A model generated the notes under the pieces. That model was not told the DNA's origin. It did no database searches and was given only the letters and a program-made list of their open reading frames with translations. Of a stretch of DNA of 64,000 nt, positions 1 through 9,347 are shown in pieces (position 1 is the stretch's first letter; the number at the start of each line of letters is the position of its first letter). This DNA is from G963663735 sp963663735 (lineage in GTDB: Bacteria; Acidobacteriota; UBA6911; RPQK01; JAPXNP01), in assembly GCA_963663735.2 (NCBI GenBank), contig CAXXHN010000001.1, forward strand, positions 496,001 to 560,000, given 5' to 3'. The position numbers were made by a program, and so were the translations under genes.

Positions 1-1076
1 AGGTCGCCTGGGACTGGTGGAACTACAACAATGTTTACGGGGTAGATTTCAAGGCCGGGGTGAATACTGCCACCTACAAATACTACGTTGATTTCGCCTC
101 CCGCTACGGGCTGGAATACATCGTGCTCGACGAAGGATGGTACAAGCTGGGTGACCTGATGAGTGACAATCCGGAAGTGGACCTGGAAGAGATCACCAGG
201 TACGCGAAATCAAAGGATGTAAACGTAATCCTTTGGGTTGTCTGGAAGACCCTGGAAGACCAGTGGGATGACGCCTTTGAGAAATTCAGCAGGCTTGGAA
301 TTTCCGGCATCAAGGTTGACTTCATGCAGCGTGATGACCAGTGGATGGTAAATTACTACTGGAGAGTGGCCGAGGAATGCGCCAAACGCAGGATGCTGGT
401 TGATTTTCACGGGGCATACAAACCTACCGGGCTGCGCCGTGCCTTCCCCAACGTGATCAGCCGGGAAGGTGTGCGCGGGCTGGAAAACTCCAAGTGGGGC
501 ACCGCTATTAATCCAGAACACGATCTTTCCATCCCTTTCATCCGGATGCTGACCGGACCCATGGATTTCACTCCCGGGGCCATGGTTAATATGAACCGGG
601 AGAATTTCAAGCCCATTTTCAACCAGCCGATGAGCATGGGCACACGCTGCCACCAGCTGGCGATGTACGTGATCTATGAGAGCCCCCTGCAGATGCTGGC
701 GGATAACCCTTCCAATTATTACAAAGAACCTGAGTGCATGGAATTCCTGGAAGCCGTGCCCACCACCTGGGATGAAACCGTAGTGCTGCACGCGGCTGTT
801 GCCGACTACGCGGTTCTGGCCAGAAAGCACGGAGACAACTGGTTCATAGGAGCCATGACCGATGATACGGCCAGGGATTTTTCAATAAACCTCGGAGAAT
901 TCCTTACCGGCGGAAACTGGAAAATGGAATCATGGGAGGACGGGATAAACGCCGACCGCTACGGCAGCGACTACCGGAAAAAATCCAGCCTGGTCAAATC
1001 CGGGGAGAAGATATCAATCCACCTGGCTCCCGGGGGAGGATGGGCAGCGGTAATCAGCCCGGAAGCCGGCCGCTAG
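1..1076 (+). CDS. GH97 family glycoside hydrolase, 5'-truncated
   Basis: The reading frame is open from base 3 of the window, so the N-terminal beta-sandwich domain lies upstream. About 357 residues are visible and cover most of the (beta/alpha)8 barrel and the C-terminal domain. Family-typical stretches are VAWDWWN at the window edge, LDEGW, a GIKVDFMQRDDQ strand and the following HGAYKPTGLRR and REGVRGLE segments. GH97 enzymes are exported alpha-glucosidases or alpha-galactosidases. The Asp in KVDF fits the retaining (alpha-galactosidase-like) branch better than the inverting SusB branch, but that is inference. The protein ends at TAG and is followed by two hairpins. No SusC/SusD partner is visible. 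Confidence 0.88.
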   Translation, partial: VAWDWWNYNNVYGVDFKAGVNTATYKYYVDFASRYGLEYIVLDEGWYKLGDLMSDNPEVDLEEITRYAKSKDVNVILWVVWKTLEDQWDDAFEKFSRLGISGIKVDFMQRDDQWMVNYYWRVAEECAKRRMLVDFHGAYKPTGLRRAFPNVISREGVRGLENSKWGTAINPEHDLSIPFIRMLTGPMDFTPGAMVNMNRENFKPIFNQPMSMGTRCHQLAMYVIYESPLQMLADNPSNYYKEPECMEFLEAVPTTWDETVVLHAAVADYAVLARKHGDNWFIGAMTDDTARDFSINLGEFLTGGNWKMESWEDGINADRYGSDYRKKSSLVKSGEKISIHLAPGGGWAAVISPEAGR

Positions 1077-1122
1077 GCTCCACTAATGTTCAAGGTTTTA
1101 CCCCGTTGCAGGCCCCAGGTCA

Positions 1123-1150
1123 CAGGTTACAGGTTGCGACCTGTAACCTG
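1123..1150. terminator. Perfect 12-bp hairpin after the GH97 gene
   Basis: CAGGTTACAGGT and ACCTGTAACCTG form a perfect 12-bp stem around a TGCG loop, 46 bases after the GH97 stop. There is no T-run, so it is only a candidate terminator. It could equally be an mRNA 3'-end stabiliser or a dispersed repeat. Confidence 0.35.
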
Positions 1151-1220
1151 AATCATGTGACTATTCAAACCAGGCGGATTGAGCCGGCCTCGGGTCGGAT
1201 GATCCTGAATCCTGAATTCG

Positions 1221-1244
1221 ATTGCGCGCCAATGGGCGCGCAAT
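1221..1244. repeat. GC-rich hairpin just upstream of the MATE gene
   Basis: ATTGCGCGCC and GGCGCGCAAT form a perfect 10-bp stem with an AATG loop, 18 bases before the MATE start codon. The TGCGCGC core is shared with the hairpin at 36121-36144. It may end GH97 transcription or shape the MATE mRNA leader. No T-run follows. Confidence 0.35.
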
Positions 1245-1262
1245 CTATAATTAGCGGCTCAC

Positions 1263-2666
1263 ATGACTAACCAAGGGGATACAATCCAGCCGAAAAAATC
1301 CTTCCCGATCAGGAAAGACAACCATCCGTTCATGCAGAGGCCGCACCGGACACTTTTTGTCCTGACCATACCGGTGCTTTTTTCCCTGATTGCCGAACCC
1401 TTGACCGGGTTGGCTGACACAGCTTTTGTTTCCAGGCTGGGATCAGCTCCACTTGCCGCCCTGGGGGTGGGGACCATCTTGCTGAGCGGGGTGTTCTGGA
1501 TATTCAATTTCCTAGGCATCGGGAGCCAGACTGAAACGGCCAACGCCCTGGGTTCCGGTAATGAACAAAAAGTCCGGCAAACAACTGGATTGGTTATTCT
1601 CCTGTCGGGAATATTCGGAATACTGGCCATAATCCTGGGATACCTGCTCACCCCCTGGTTGTCAAAAATGATGGAAGCGGAAGGCCTCATCCTGAGAGAC
1701 GCGGTTGCATACATGAACATCCGCTGGCTGGGAGCCCCGGCCATTCTGCTGATGCTGGCATTGTTCGGGGTACTCAGGGGTTTGCAGGACATGACAACTC
1801 CCCTCTGGGTCGCGCTAGGTACAAATACCCTCAACATTCTGCTGGACTGGCTTCTTGTATTTGGCGCGGGCCCTTTTCCCGCAATGGGGGTGGAAGGCGC
1901 GGCAACTGCATCCGTTATCAGCCAGTGGATCGGGGCTGCCTGGACCATGGCTGTTTTATTCAGGTACCACAAGCCTGATTTTCATATCGAGTGGAAGTCT
2001 TCACTCCGGCTTTTGAAAATCGGCGGGGACTTATTTGTCCGGACCGGACTCCTGACCCTGTTCCTGCTTGTCACTACCAGGGCTGCCACCAGGGCCGGAG
2101 CCGATTCAGGAGCCGCCCACCAGGCCATCCGGCAGTTCTGGGCCTTTTCCGCCCTCTTCCTGGATTCATTCGCGATTGCCGGCCAGAGCCTGATTGGATT
2201 TTTCCAGGGGGCCGGTCTTAAGTTATGGTCAAGAAAAGTGGCCTCTTTCGTTGTGGCCTGGAGTGTGCTCACCGGGCTTTTACTGGGTTTTGTGATGCTG
2301 GCCGGAGAAAATGCTGCCATTTTTCTCCTGGTCCCGGTCACATCGGTTCCTGTTTTCCTGGCTGCCTGGAGAATCTGCGCGGTGTTCATGCCGCTTAATT
2401 CCATCTCCTTTGCCACTGATGGCGTCCACTGGGGAACCGGGGACTTCCGCTATCTGAGAAACGCGGTTTTGATTTCAACCGCCGCCGGGATCCTGGCACT
2501 GGGATTTTTTGGCAAGGACGGAGAACTGACCCTGGCCGAGATCTGGATAACAACCGGGATCTGGATAACCCTGCGCAGCCTGTTGGGAGTACTGCGTATC
2601 TGGCCCGGTATCGGGAATGCCCCGCTCAGGAAAGACACCGGGCCTGAACCTGCACAAATTGACTGA
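1263..2666 (+). CDS. MATE family efflux transporter (DinF/NorM-like)
   Basis: This is a 467-residue inner-membrane protein of about 12 hydrophobic segments in two similar halves, the usual size for MATE cation-coupled drug or metabolite exporters. The first half has the typical LTGLADTAFVSRLG opening segment, followed by AALGVGTILLSG and a GLQDMTTP loop. These features point to the DinF branch. It starts at an ATG with only a weak ribosome-binding site and stands alone between the GH97 gene and the exporter operon. The substrate cannot be told from sequence. Confidence 0.92.
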   Translation: MTNQGDTIQPKKSFPIRKDNHPFMQRPHRTLFVLTIPVLFSLIAEPLTGLADTAFVSRLGSAPLAALGVGTILLSGVFWIFNFLGIGSQTETANALGSGNEQKVRQTTGLVILLSGIFGILAIILGYLLTPWLSKMMEAEGLILRDAVAYMNIRWLGAPAILLMLALFGVLRGLQDMTTPLWVALGTNTLNILLDWLLVFGAGPFPAMGVEGAATASVISQWIGAAWTMAVLFRYHKPDFHIEWKSSLRLLKIGGDLFVRTGLLTLFLLVTTRAATRAGADSGAAHQAIRQFWAFSALFLDSFAIAGQSLIGFFQGAGLKLWSRKVASFVVAWSVLTGLLLGFVMLAGENAAIFLLVPVTSVPVFLAAWRICAVFMPLNSISFATDGVHWGTGDFRYLRNAVLISTAAGILALGFFGKDGELTLAEIWITTGIWITLRSLLGVLRIWPGIGNAPLRKDTGPEPAQID

Positions 2667-2911
2667 AAACGTCATTCTGTTCCGTTTTTCTCAAACAAAA
2701 TGTCGATTCAAATAATTGACGACAATGAACATATAGAATAACCATTATTCCCGTCCAATAATCAGTTACACGGAGCTTCTATTCACAAGCCAGGCATATT
2801 TTGTAATAAAATGGCCCCAAAAGTTCTATTATTGAATTAAGAATTTACATCATCCGGGAATTTTCCCGGACCGGATTACCGGATCACTCCAAGTAAATTA
2901 AAAGGCCGATT

Positions 2912-4438
2912 ATGAAGAACGATATTACAGACAATACGGATACTCTCCGGGACAGAGGTTCATGTTCAGCCGGCAAACCTCACGGCTGCCAGAAAAGTGA
3001 AAGACACCCACTCCCTGTATCATCAGAAACTGAAAGCTGTCTTAAGGCACCTCTGGGGCAGTTGATTTGGAACATGATTTTCCTCTCCACCCTGCTCTTG
3101 CAGGGAGTAGTCCTGTCGGCATCAGGATCTGATCTAACCTTCACCCAGGCTTTGGATACAATGATTTCCAGGAATGAGTCCTTACAAAGTGCTCATGCCG
3201 AGGTAGAACAAAGGCAATATGAGGCCAGTGCCTCCAGGGGGCTGAACTTGCCTAAGGTTACGCTCAGCGGGCGACTCACCAGGTTAAACGATCCCATTGA
3301 CCTGGATCTCAATCCTATCAGGGATGTCATTCTCGCGATGCACCCGACAGTGCCCTCAGCAATGGTTCCATCTTTCCTTGAAAACATCCAGAGTGATACC
3401 TTTTTCAAGGCCCAGCTGAATATGATCTGGCCGGTATACACTGGTGGAAAGATCAAGGCGGCAAAAAACGCGGCTGATGCCGGAACCCGGGAAGCGGAAG
3501 CTAAGCTTGACCGGGCTACTGGAACGCTGGCCTCAGATCTGGCCAGGTACTACTTCGCGGCAAGGCTGTCTGAGCAGGTTTACCGGATCCGTACAGAAGT
3601 GAAGGAAGCCCTCGATCTCCACCTTTTCCAGGCCCGCCGGCTGCAGGAAGAAGGATTTATCGCCAGAACAGAACTTCTGCACGCCCAGGTAGCGCAGGCG
3701 CAGGCCGACCGGGAACTCAAGGCTTCCCGACGCGACCTCGATTTGTCCCTGATCGCCCTGTCCAACATCCTCGCTTCCGATAATTCAGTTAATCCCACAA
3801 CATCCTTGTTTCTGGTCCCGGAGATTGACCCGGTAGATTCTTTCATAAGCCAGGCCCGGAATAACCATCCGGCGCTGGATCAGATTCAGGCTATCCGTGA
3901 CAAGGCGGGAGAGAACCTGAGAGCAGCAAGATCAGAACTCTATCCCCAGGTTTACCTGTTTGGCACCAGGGAGCTCTATGAAAATGATTTGACAGTACTG
4001 GAACCATCCTGGGCGGTAGGCGCGGGAGTGAATTTTACGATCTTTGACGGCCGGGCAAGGGCCAACCGGATACTTGCGGCCCGGAAAATGGAGGAACAGG
4101 CTGATTTGCAGCAACTTAAACTGACGCGTGATCTGGAGACCCTGGTTTCATCCAAATACCAGGAACTGATGAAAGCCCGCGAACAGTTTGAAGCTTTACA
4201 GGCATCGCTTGATCTGGCTGAAGAGAATCTCCGCGCCAGGATCCGTTCCTTTGAAGAAGGACTTGCCACATCCCTGGATGTCGTTGACGCCCAGCTGTCC
4301 CTTTCTTCGATAAAGGTTGAGAGAATGCACGCGGCTTATAACTTTGACGTCGCCCTGGCACAGCTGCTGGAAGCCTGCGGCAGAGGAACTGATTATCCGC
4401 AATATCTGGCCGGAAGAATATTGGAGGTGGAAAAGTGA
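2912..4438 (+). CDS. TolC family outer-membrane efflux protein
   Basis: First gene of a four-gene export operon. The 508-residue protein has two outer-membrane-efflux repeats rich in long amphipathic helices (for example residues 75-250 and 310-490), as expected for a TolC trimer channel. The ATG at 2912 has an AAGG ribosome-binding site. However, the signal-peptide-like hydrophobic stretch begins only near residue 52, so about 50 polar residues precede it. An ATG at 3074 would give a normal signal peptide but has a weaker ribosome-binding site. The stop codon overlaps the GTG start of the next gene. The channel probably works with the downstream adaptor and permeases. Confidence 0.9.
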   Translation: MKNDITDNTDTLRDRGSCSAGKPHGCQKSERHPLPVSSETESCLKAPLGQLIWNMIFLSTLLLQGVVLSASGSDLTFTQALDTMISRNESLQSAHAEVEQRQYEASASRGLNLPKVTLSGRLTRLNDPIDLDLNPIRDVILAMHPTVPSAMVPSFLENIQSDTFFKAQLNMIWPVYTGGKIKAAKNAADAGTREAEAKLDRATGTLASDLARYYFAARLSEQVYRIRTEVKEALDLHLFQARRLQEEGFIARTELLHAQVAQAQADRELKASRRDLDLSLIALSNILASDNSVNPTTSLFLVPEIDPVDSFISQARNNHPALDQIQAIRDKAGENLRAARSELYPQVYLFGTRELYENDLTVLEPSWAVGAGVNFTIFDGRARANRILAARKMEEQADLQQLKLTRDLETLVSSKYQELMKAREQFEALQASLDLAEENLRARIRSFEEGLATSLDVVDAQLSLSSIKVERMHAAYNFDVALAQLLEACGRGTDYPQYLAGRILEVEK

Positions 4439-5439
4439 GAAGCATTCGTCACATAGTTGAACCTGTTGTTGGACTCCTTGTATTACTGGGCCTGGTCGGC
4501 GGACTGACCTGGTTCCTCCAGGAACCTGATGTTGAATTCATACAGGGTGAAGTTGATGCCACGCAGGTGAATCTGGCCATGAAAATCGCCGGCCGGGTTT
4601 CTGAAGTCTTGGTCAAAGAGGGGCAGTATGTAGAAAAGGGTACCATCCTGCTGAAACTGGACAGCCCGGAAATCAACGCTAAACTGCGCCAGGCTTCATC
4701 AGCTGAAGCGGCAGCGTCAGCTCAACGCGACAAGGCATTTGCTGGAGCCAGGACCCAGGAGGTAACCGCATCCATGAATCTCTGGATTCAGGCCCAGGAA
4801 GCAGCGGAACTGGCTGAAAAGACCTACCGGCGTATCAACAACCTTTATGCTGATGGTATTGTTCCGGGACAAAAAAAGGACGAAGCTGAAGCCAAATGGA
4901 AAGCCGCGAAAGCGGCTGCGGCAGCCGCCCGATCCCAATATGACATGGCCCTGGAAGGTGCCAGGGTGGAGGACCGAAACACCGCTACTGCCCTGGTAAA
5001 TCAGGCTCAGGGAGCGGTCAGTGAAGTAAAAAGCTACCTGGGAGAGACCCAACTGGATTCTCCCCTGGGAGGAGAGGTCGTACATGTGCTGGCAAATCCG
5101 GGAGAGGTGGTTAGCGCCGGGTATCCGGTTGTTACCATCCTTGACCTGACCGACATCTGGGTTACTTTCAATTTGCGTGAAGACCGACTGGAAGGAATGC
5201 GTATGGGCTCGCTCTTCCAGGTATCAGTCCCGGCCCTGGGAAACAAAAAAATTGATGTGGAAATAAGTTACATTGCCGCATTGGGAGATTTCGCAACCTG
5301 GAGGGCAACCAGCGTATCAGGTGAATTCGACCTGAAAACCTTTGAAGTCCGGGCCAGGCCGCTGAACCCGGTTGAAGGCCTGCGACCAGGCATGAGTGTG
5401 GTCGTTCCCCTGGAGGATCTTCCCCATGCCCAGAAATAA
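4435..5439 (+). CDS. HlyD/EmrA-type membrane fusion protein
   Basis: Periplasmic adaptor of 334 residues anchored by one N-terminal hydrophobic segment (about residues 13-30). The order is that of the HlyD family: an N-terminal half-lipoyl region (MKIAGRVSEVLVKEGQYVEKG), an alanine-rich alpha-helical hairpin (about 80-190), the second half-lipoyl region (LDSPLGGEVV) and a beta-barrel domain. It would bridge the inner-membrane permeases and the TolC-like channel. It starts with GTG inside the GTGA overlap with the upstream gene, which points to translational coupling. Confidence 0.93.
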   Translation: MRSIRHIVEPVVGLLVLLGLVGGLTWFLQEPDVEFIQGEVDATQVNLAMKIAGRVSEVLVKEGQYVEKGTILLKLDSPEINAKLRQASSAEAAASAQRDKAFAGARTQEVTASMNLWIQAQEAAELAEKTYRRINNLYADGIVPGQKKDEAEAKWKAAKAAAAAARSQYDMALEGARVEDRNTATALVNQAQGAVSEVKSYLGETQLDSPLGGEVVHVLANPGEVVSAGYPVVTILDLTDIWVTFNLREDRLEGMRMGSLFQVSVPALGNKKIDVEISYIAALGDFATWRATSVSGEFDLKTFEVRARPLNPVEGLRPGMSVVVPLEDLPHAQK

Positions 5440-6610
5440 GCAGCGTACCGGGTTTATGGCTGTGGTAATGCGGGAACTCTCCCGTATCAGGGCGCACTCC
5501 CGTTATGCCCTGGCCATGATAGTCCTCCCGCTGCTTTCCTTTATTCTTACCTGGGGCCTGTTTTCAAACAAGTACCCCCACGATCTTCCCATTGCAGTGG
5601 TTGACCTGGATCACTCCTCGCTGTCCCGCACCCTTGTTAAAGCCATTGACGCATCCTCAGTCATCGAAGTAGCCTACCAGGCTTCCAATCCTGCTGAGGC
5701 CCGGGACTTGATGCTGAGAGGAAAAATTTATGCCTCAGTTGTCATTCCTCAGGATCTCGAAGAGGACATTTTAAGGGGCCGGGGAGGAGACGTTATTAAT
5801 TACACCAACACCCAGATGCTGCTTCCCGGCAGTATAATCTCCAGCAGTCTTAGCGCTGCTGCCGCCACTGTTTCAGCCGGCATTAATTTTCAGTCCAGGC
5901 TGCGGCGGGGTGAAATGGAGGAGGCGGCTCTGGATCATCTCCAGCCTATCGATCTGGAACGGCATGTACTGTATAATCCCCAGCTCAATTACATGTATTT
6001 TCTTTCAACTGCTCTCTGTCCTACCTTTTTACAAATATTCATTCTGATGACCGCGGTAATGGCCATGGGCAGTGAATTCAAAAACAGCACAGCAAAGGTT
6101 TGGCTCGCTACTGCAGGGGGCAGTGTCTGGAGGGCAGTATTCGGCAAACTGGTTGTCTATCTGGTTTCATTCAGCCTGATAGGCCTGATTATGCTCGCGG
6201 TAATCCTCAATGGCTTTGGCGTACCTTTACGGGGTTCCCTGCTTAGCCTGGTTACAGCCACTATTTCCCTGGTGCTAGCCTACCTGGGATGCGCCCTGAT
6301 CCTGGTGGTAATGAGCCCCAGTCTGCGCATGGCCCTTAGCGCGGCATCCTTTTTTTCAGGCACCGCCTTTGCTTTTGTCGGACTGACTTTTCCCCAGTCA
6401 GGAATGCCGGCCCTGGGCAAGGCCTGGAGCAACATGCTGCCGCTCACCCATTATCTTCACCTGTTTCTGGAGCAGACCATCCGCAGTGCAGCTATCCGTG
6501 AATCTGTCCCGGATCTCCTGATTATGCTTATTTTTGCCGGGGCGGGATTCTGCCTCATCCCCCTGCTTAAAAACCACATGAGAGACAGCCGTTACTGGGG
6601 GAAACCATGA
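5426..6610 (+). CDS. ABC-2 type transporter permease, first of a pair
   Basis: YhhJ/YbhR-like permease of about 394 residues. One N-terminal membrane segment is followed by a large extracytoplasmic domain (about 45-190) and then five or six C-terminal membrane segments. The ATG at 5426 is chosen because GGAG lies about 10 bases upstream; an ATG at 5396 has no such site and would deepen the overlap with the adaptor gene. The ABC-2 fold normally pairs with a cytoplasmic ATPase, but none is encoded in this operon. The stop overlaps the start of the second permease. Confidence 0.9.
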   Translation: MPRNKQRTGFMAVVMRELSRIRAHSRYALAMIVLPLLSFILTWGLFSNKYPHDLPIAVVDLDHSSLSRTLVKAIDASSVIEVAYQASNPAEARDLMLRGKIYASVVIPQDLEEDILRGRGGDVINYTNTQMLLPGSIISSSLSAAAATVSAGINFQSRLRRGEMEEAALDHLQPIDLERHVLYNPQLNYMYFLSTALCPTFLQIFILMTAVMAMGSEFKNSTAKVWLATAGGSVWRAVFGKLVVYLVSFSLIGLIMLAVILNGFGVPLRGSLLSLVTATISLVLAYLGCALILVVMSPSLRMALSAASFFSGTAFAFVGLTFPQSGMPALGKAWSNMLPLTHYLHLFLEQTIRSAAIRESVPDLLIMLIFAGAGFCLIPLLKNHMRDSRYWGKP

Positions 6611-7767
6611 TAAAAAACCTTATTTATAATGTCACAGCTGAACTCCGGTCAATCTTCAGGGATCCGGGCGTGTTGATTATCATGTGCGCCGCCGTTGTTT
6701 TTTATTCTTTTGTCTACCCCCTGCCCTATGCCAGGGAAGTTTTAAGCCAGGTACCCCTGACTGTTATTGATCAGGACAACTCGGCACTAAGCCGGAAGCT
6801 TATCCAGATGGCTGATGCTTCAGAAATGGTAAGAATAGAAGGGCGGTCGCAGAATCTCGACATGGCCCGGGATGAAATCAGTTCCGGTCGCTACAGCGGA
6901 GTCCTTGTCATACCTGAAGGCTTTGAAAAGGAGGTGCTGCAAGGGAAACAGGTCCATGTATCCGCCTATGTGGATGCCACTTATTTTCTTATATACAGGC
7001 AGGCGATGACCGGACTGGTGAAAACCGTCCGCACGATGTCAGCCGGAATTGAGATCCGCCGCTTTCAGGCCCAGGGATGGTCAGAGGAAAAAGCCATGGT
7101 TGACCGCTCTCCTCTTAATCTCGTCAGCAGGTCACTATTCAATCCATATATGGGATACGCGACCTACATTGTCCCTGGAGTCCTGATACTGCTGTTGCAG
7201 CAGACCGTGCTCATAGGTATAGGAATGCTTTCCGGAACCCGCAGGGAGCGGATTATGGCTGGTAAAACAGTCACTCAGAGGCGTGGTGGACCGATGGTGA
7301 ACATCATTTCCCGTACTATTGCCTGTCTGGCTCTCTACCTGGTTCATATTCTTTTTATCTACGGAGTGGTTTACCAGATCTGGGGATTCCCGATGCGAAC
7401 AGGTATTTCGACCATTTTTCTGTACCTGCTGCCCTTTCTCCTGTCAGTCATTTTAATGGGGCAGGCTTTAGCCGGTTTTTTCAAAACCAGGGAAACTTCC
7501 ATAATCATGATTGTATGGAGTTCCATGCTGGCAGTCCTGGTTTCAGGTTTCTCCTGGCCTGTGGAAAGCATGCCGCACTGGATCAGGGCTCTCTCCATGC
7601 TCCTGCCCAGCACCTGGGGCATTTCAGGCGGGTTACGCCTCACCCAGATGGGTGCCTCATTCAGCCAGGTCCAGACGGAATGGATAGGGCTGTGGATCCT
7701 GGCGGTTTTTTACTTTCTCCTCGCCTGGATATGTATACGTTTTGTCCACCGTCAGCCTGCGGGGTAG
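6607..7767 (+). CDS. ABC-2 type transporter permease, second of a pair
   Basis: Permease of 386 residues, homologous in layout to the preceding gene: one N-terminal membrane segment, an extracytoplasmic domain with the VIDQDNSALSRKL motif matching VVDLDHSSLSRTL in its neighbour, and a C-terminal bundle of membrane segments. The ATGA overlap with the upstream gene supports co-translation and a permease heterodimer. It is the last gene of the operon and is followed by a terminator-like hairpin. No ATP-binding subunit is encoded nearby. Confidence 0.9.
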   Translation: MIKNLIYNVTAELRSIFRDPGVLIIMCAAVVFYSFVYPLPYAREVLSQVPLTVIDQDNSALSRKLIQMADASEMVRIEGRSQNLDMARDEISSGRYSGVLVIPEGFEKEVLQGKQVHVSAYVDATYFLIYRQAMTGLVKTVRTMSAGIEIRRFQAQGWSEEKAMVDRSPLNLVSRSLFNPYMGYATYIVPGVLILLLQQTVLIGIGMLSGTRRERIMAGKTVTQRRGGPMVNIISRTIACLALYLVHILFIYGVVYQIWGFPMRTGISTIFLYLLPFLLSVILMGQALAGFFKTRETSIIMIVWSSMLAVLVSGFSWPVESMPHWIRALSMLLPSTWGISGGLRLTQMGASFSQVQTEWIGLWILAVFYFLLAWICIRFVHRQPAG

Positions 7768-7803
7768 TCCAGGAAATGATGACCTCGGTTCCTTGCGGCT
7801 CCG

Positions 7804-7831
7804 GATTCAGCCTTTTCTCAACGGCTGAATC
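7804..7831. terminator. Terminator-like hairpin between convergent operons
   Basis: GATTCAGCC and GGCTGAATC form a perfect 9-bp stem with a 10-base loop, 37 bases after the second permease. It lies between the rightward exporter operon and the leftward rdgB operon, as expected for a shared terminator. No strong T-run follows. Confidence 0.45.
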
Positions 7832-7955
7832 AACAGTTCTTCCGGATTTTCTCCCCGGCTAAATGACCTGGCCGGCTTTCTCTCCGGTTTATGTAACGAA
7901 GTGGTGGAGAGACAGTCCGGCTGGTTCAGACCACGACACCATGCCCTGGAAGCTT

Positions 7956-8567
7956 CTACTCCGATCCTGATCTCGAATCCTGAATCATTTTTTTCAATTC
8001 AGCAAGGGCGTTTGCCCGGTGGGATATGGAATTTTTCAGGTCAGGAGAAATTTCGGCAAAAGTAACATTCAAAGCAGGATAGAGGAAAACAGGATCATAT
8101 CCGAATCCGCCTTCACCCCTCGGCGCTTCCAGGATCAGGCCGTGGACTTCGCCGAAAGTTTCAATAAGCTCCCCTCCGGGAAGGGAGAAACAGATTGCGC
8201 AGGCAAACCGGGCAGTGCGTTCCTTTCCTGGCTCCCTCTCCAGAGAGCTTCTAATCTCCCTCAGAAGCCGTTCTATCCGCAGGGCATCAGTAGCAGCGTA
8301 CCGGGAAGAAAACACACCAGGAGCGCCATTCAGCACATCCACCTCAAGCCCGGAATCATCTGCTATAACCGGGAGGCCTGTCAGCTCCAGGTAGTGCAGG
8401 GCTTTTTTCCTGGCGTTCTCCGAAAAAGTCATCCCATCCTCCACAGGTTCAGGCAATCCTGGAAAATCATTCAGGGTGATAAGACTGATACCGGTGTCAT
8501 CCAGGATGGAGGACATCTCCTTTTTTTTACCCTCATTCCCGGTAGCTAACAATATTTTCCGCGACAT
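7956..8567 (-). CDS. rdgB: XTP/dITP pyrophosphatase (RdgB/HAM1)
   Basis: House-cleaning enzyme that hydrolyses XTP, dITP and ITP to the monophosphates and keeps deaminated purines out of nucleic acids. The 203 residues carry the family signatures: the N-terminal LLATGNEGKKKEM nucleotide loop, DDSGLEVDVLNGAPGV with its metal-binding acidic residues, and GGFGYDPVF. It is the last gene of the amidase-GerMN-rph-rdgB operon, with its ATG one base after the rph stop, so the two are surely co-translated. Length is normal for the family. Confidence 0.96.
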   Translation of the reverse strand: MSRKILLATGNEGKKKEMSSILDDTGISLITLNDFPGLPEPVEDGMTFSENARKKALHYLELTGLPVIADDSGLEVDVLNGAPGVFSSRYAATDALRIERLLREIRSSLEREPGKERTARFACAICFSLPGGELIETFGEVHGLILEAPRGEGGFGYDPVFLYPALNVTFAEISPDLKNSISHRANALAELKKMIQDSRSGSE

Positions 8568-8568
8568 C

Positions 8569-9342
8569 TCATGCTCTCTCCGGGATTGTGGGACAAAAAA
8601 TCAGTTCAGGCCTGGCGCAGAAAGAAGACACTGTTTGTTTCTGGATATTGATAATCTCTTCAACACCTTTGCCGGCTAAATCCAGCATTGTATTAAGTTC
8701 CTCTCGCGAAAAAGGGCTCCGTTCCGCGGTCCCCTGGACCTCAACCAGCTTGCCGTTTCCGGTCATAATGACATTCATATCAACGTCAGCCGTGGAATCT
8801 TCCTCATAACAAAGATCCAGCAGGGGTTCCCCGTCCACAATGCCCACGCTGACAGCGCCAACATAATCAAGCAGGACTGCCTTATCGAGGGTTCCCTCCG
8901 CTACCAGTTTATCCACGGCCGCCACCAGGGAAACAAAGGCTCCGGTTATGGATGCCGTGCGCGTGCCTCCGTCGGCCTGGATCACGTCACAGTCGATCCA
9001 GACCGTGCGTTCTCCCAGGCTCTTTAGATCAACAACCGCCCTGAGGGTCCTGCCTATCAACCTCTGTATCTCCTGGGTCCTGCCGGAAGGCTTGCCCTTG
9101 GAGGATTCCCGCATCATCCTGGTTCCTGTTGATCGCGGAATCATTCCATACTCGGCCGTTATCCATCCTTGTTCAGCATTGCGCAGAAAAAAGGGAACCC
9201 TGTCCTCAACGCTTGCCGTGCAGATTATCTTGGTTTCTCCGCACTCCACCAGAGCCGATCCTTCAGCATGCCTGATAAAGCCGGGTGTTATGGTTATTTG
9301 TCTCAGCTGATCTTTTTCTCGTTGGTCGGTCCTTATAGTCAT
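8569..9342 (-). CDS. rph: Ribonuclease PH
   Basis: Phosphate-dependent 3'-to-5' exoribonuclease that trims tRNA 3' ends. The 257 residues match RNase PH from end to end: the N-terminal GSALVECGETKIICTASVE region, GWITAEYGMIPRSTGTR with the conserved arginines, the RLIGRTLRAVVDL helix, DCDVIQADGGTRTASI and the C-terminal VEVQGTAE and FSREEL stretches. It sits 5 bases after the GerMN gene and one base before rdgB. The GerM-rph-rdgB order is also known from Bacillus. Confidence 0.97.
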   Translation of the reverse strand: MTIRTDQREKDQLRQITITPGFIRHAEGSALVECGETKIICTASVEDRVPFFLRNAEQGWITAEYGMIPRSTGTRMMRESSKGKPSGRTQEIQRLIGRTLRAVVDLKSLGERTVWIDCDVIQADGGTRTASITGAFVSLVAAVDKLVAEGTLDKAVLLDYVGAVSVGIVDGEPLLDLCYEEDSTADVDMNVIMTGNGKLVEVQGTAERSPFSREELNTMLDLAGKGVEEIINIQKQTVSSFCARPELIFCPTIPERA

Positions 9343-9347
9343 GCGGA

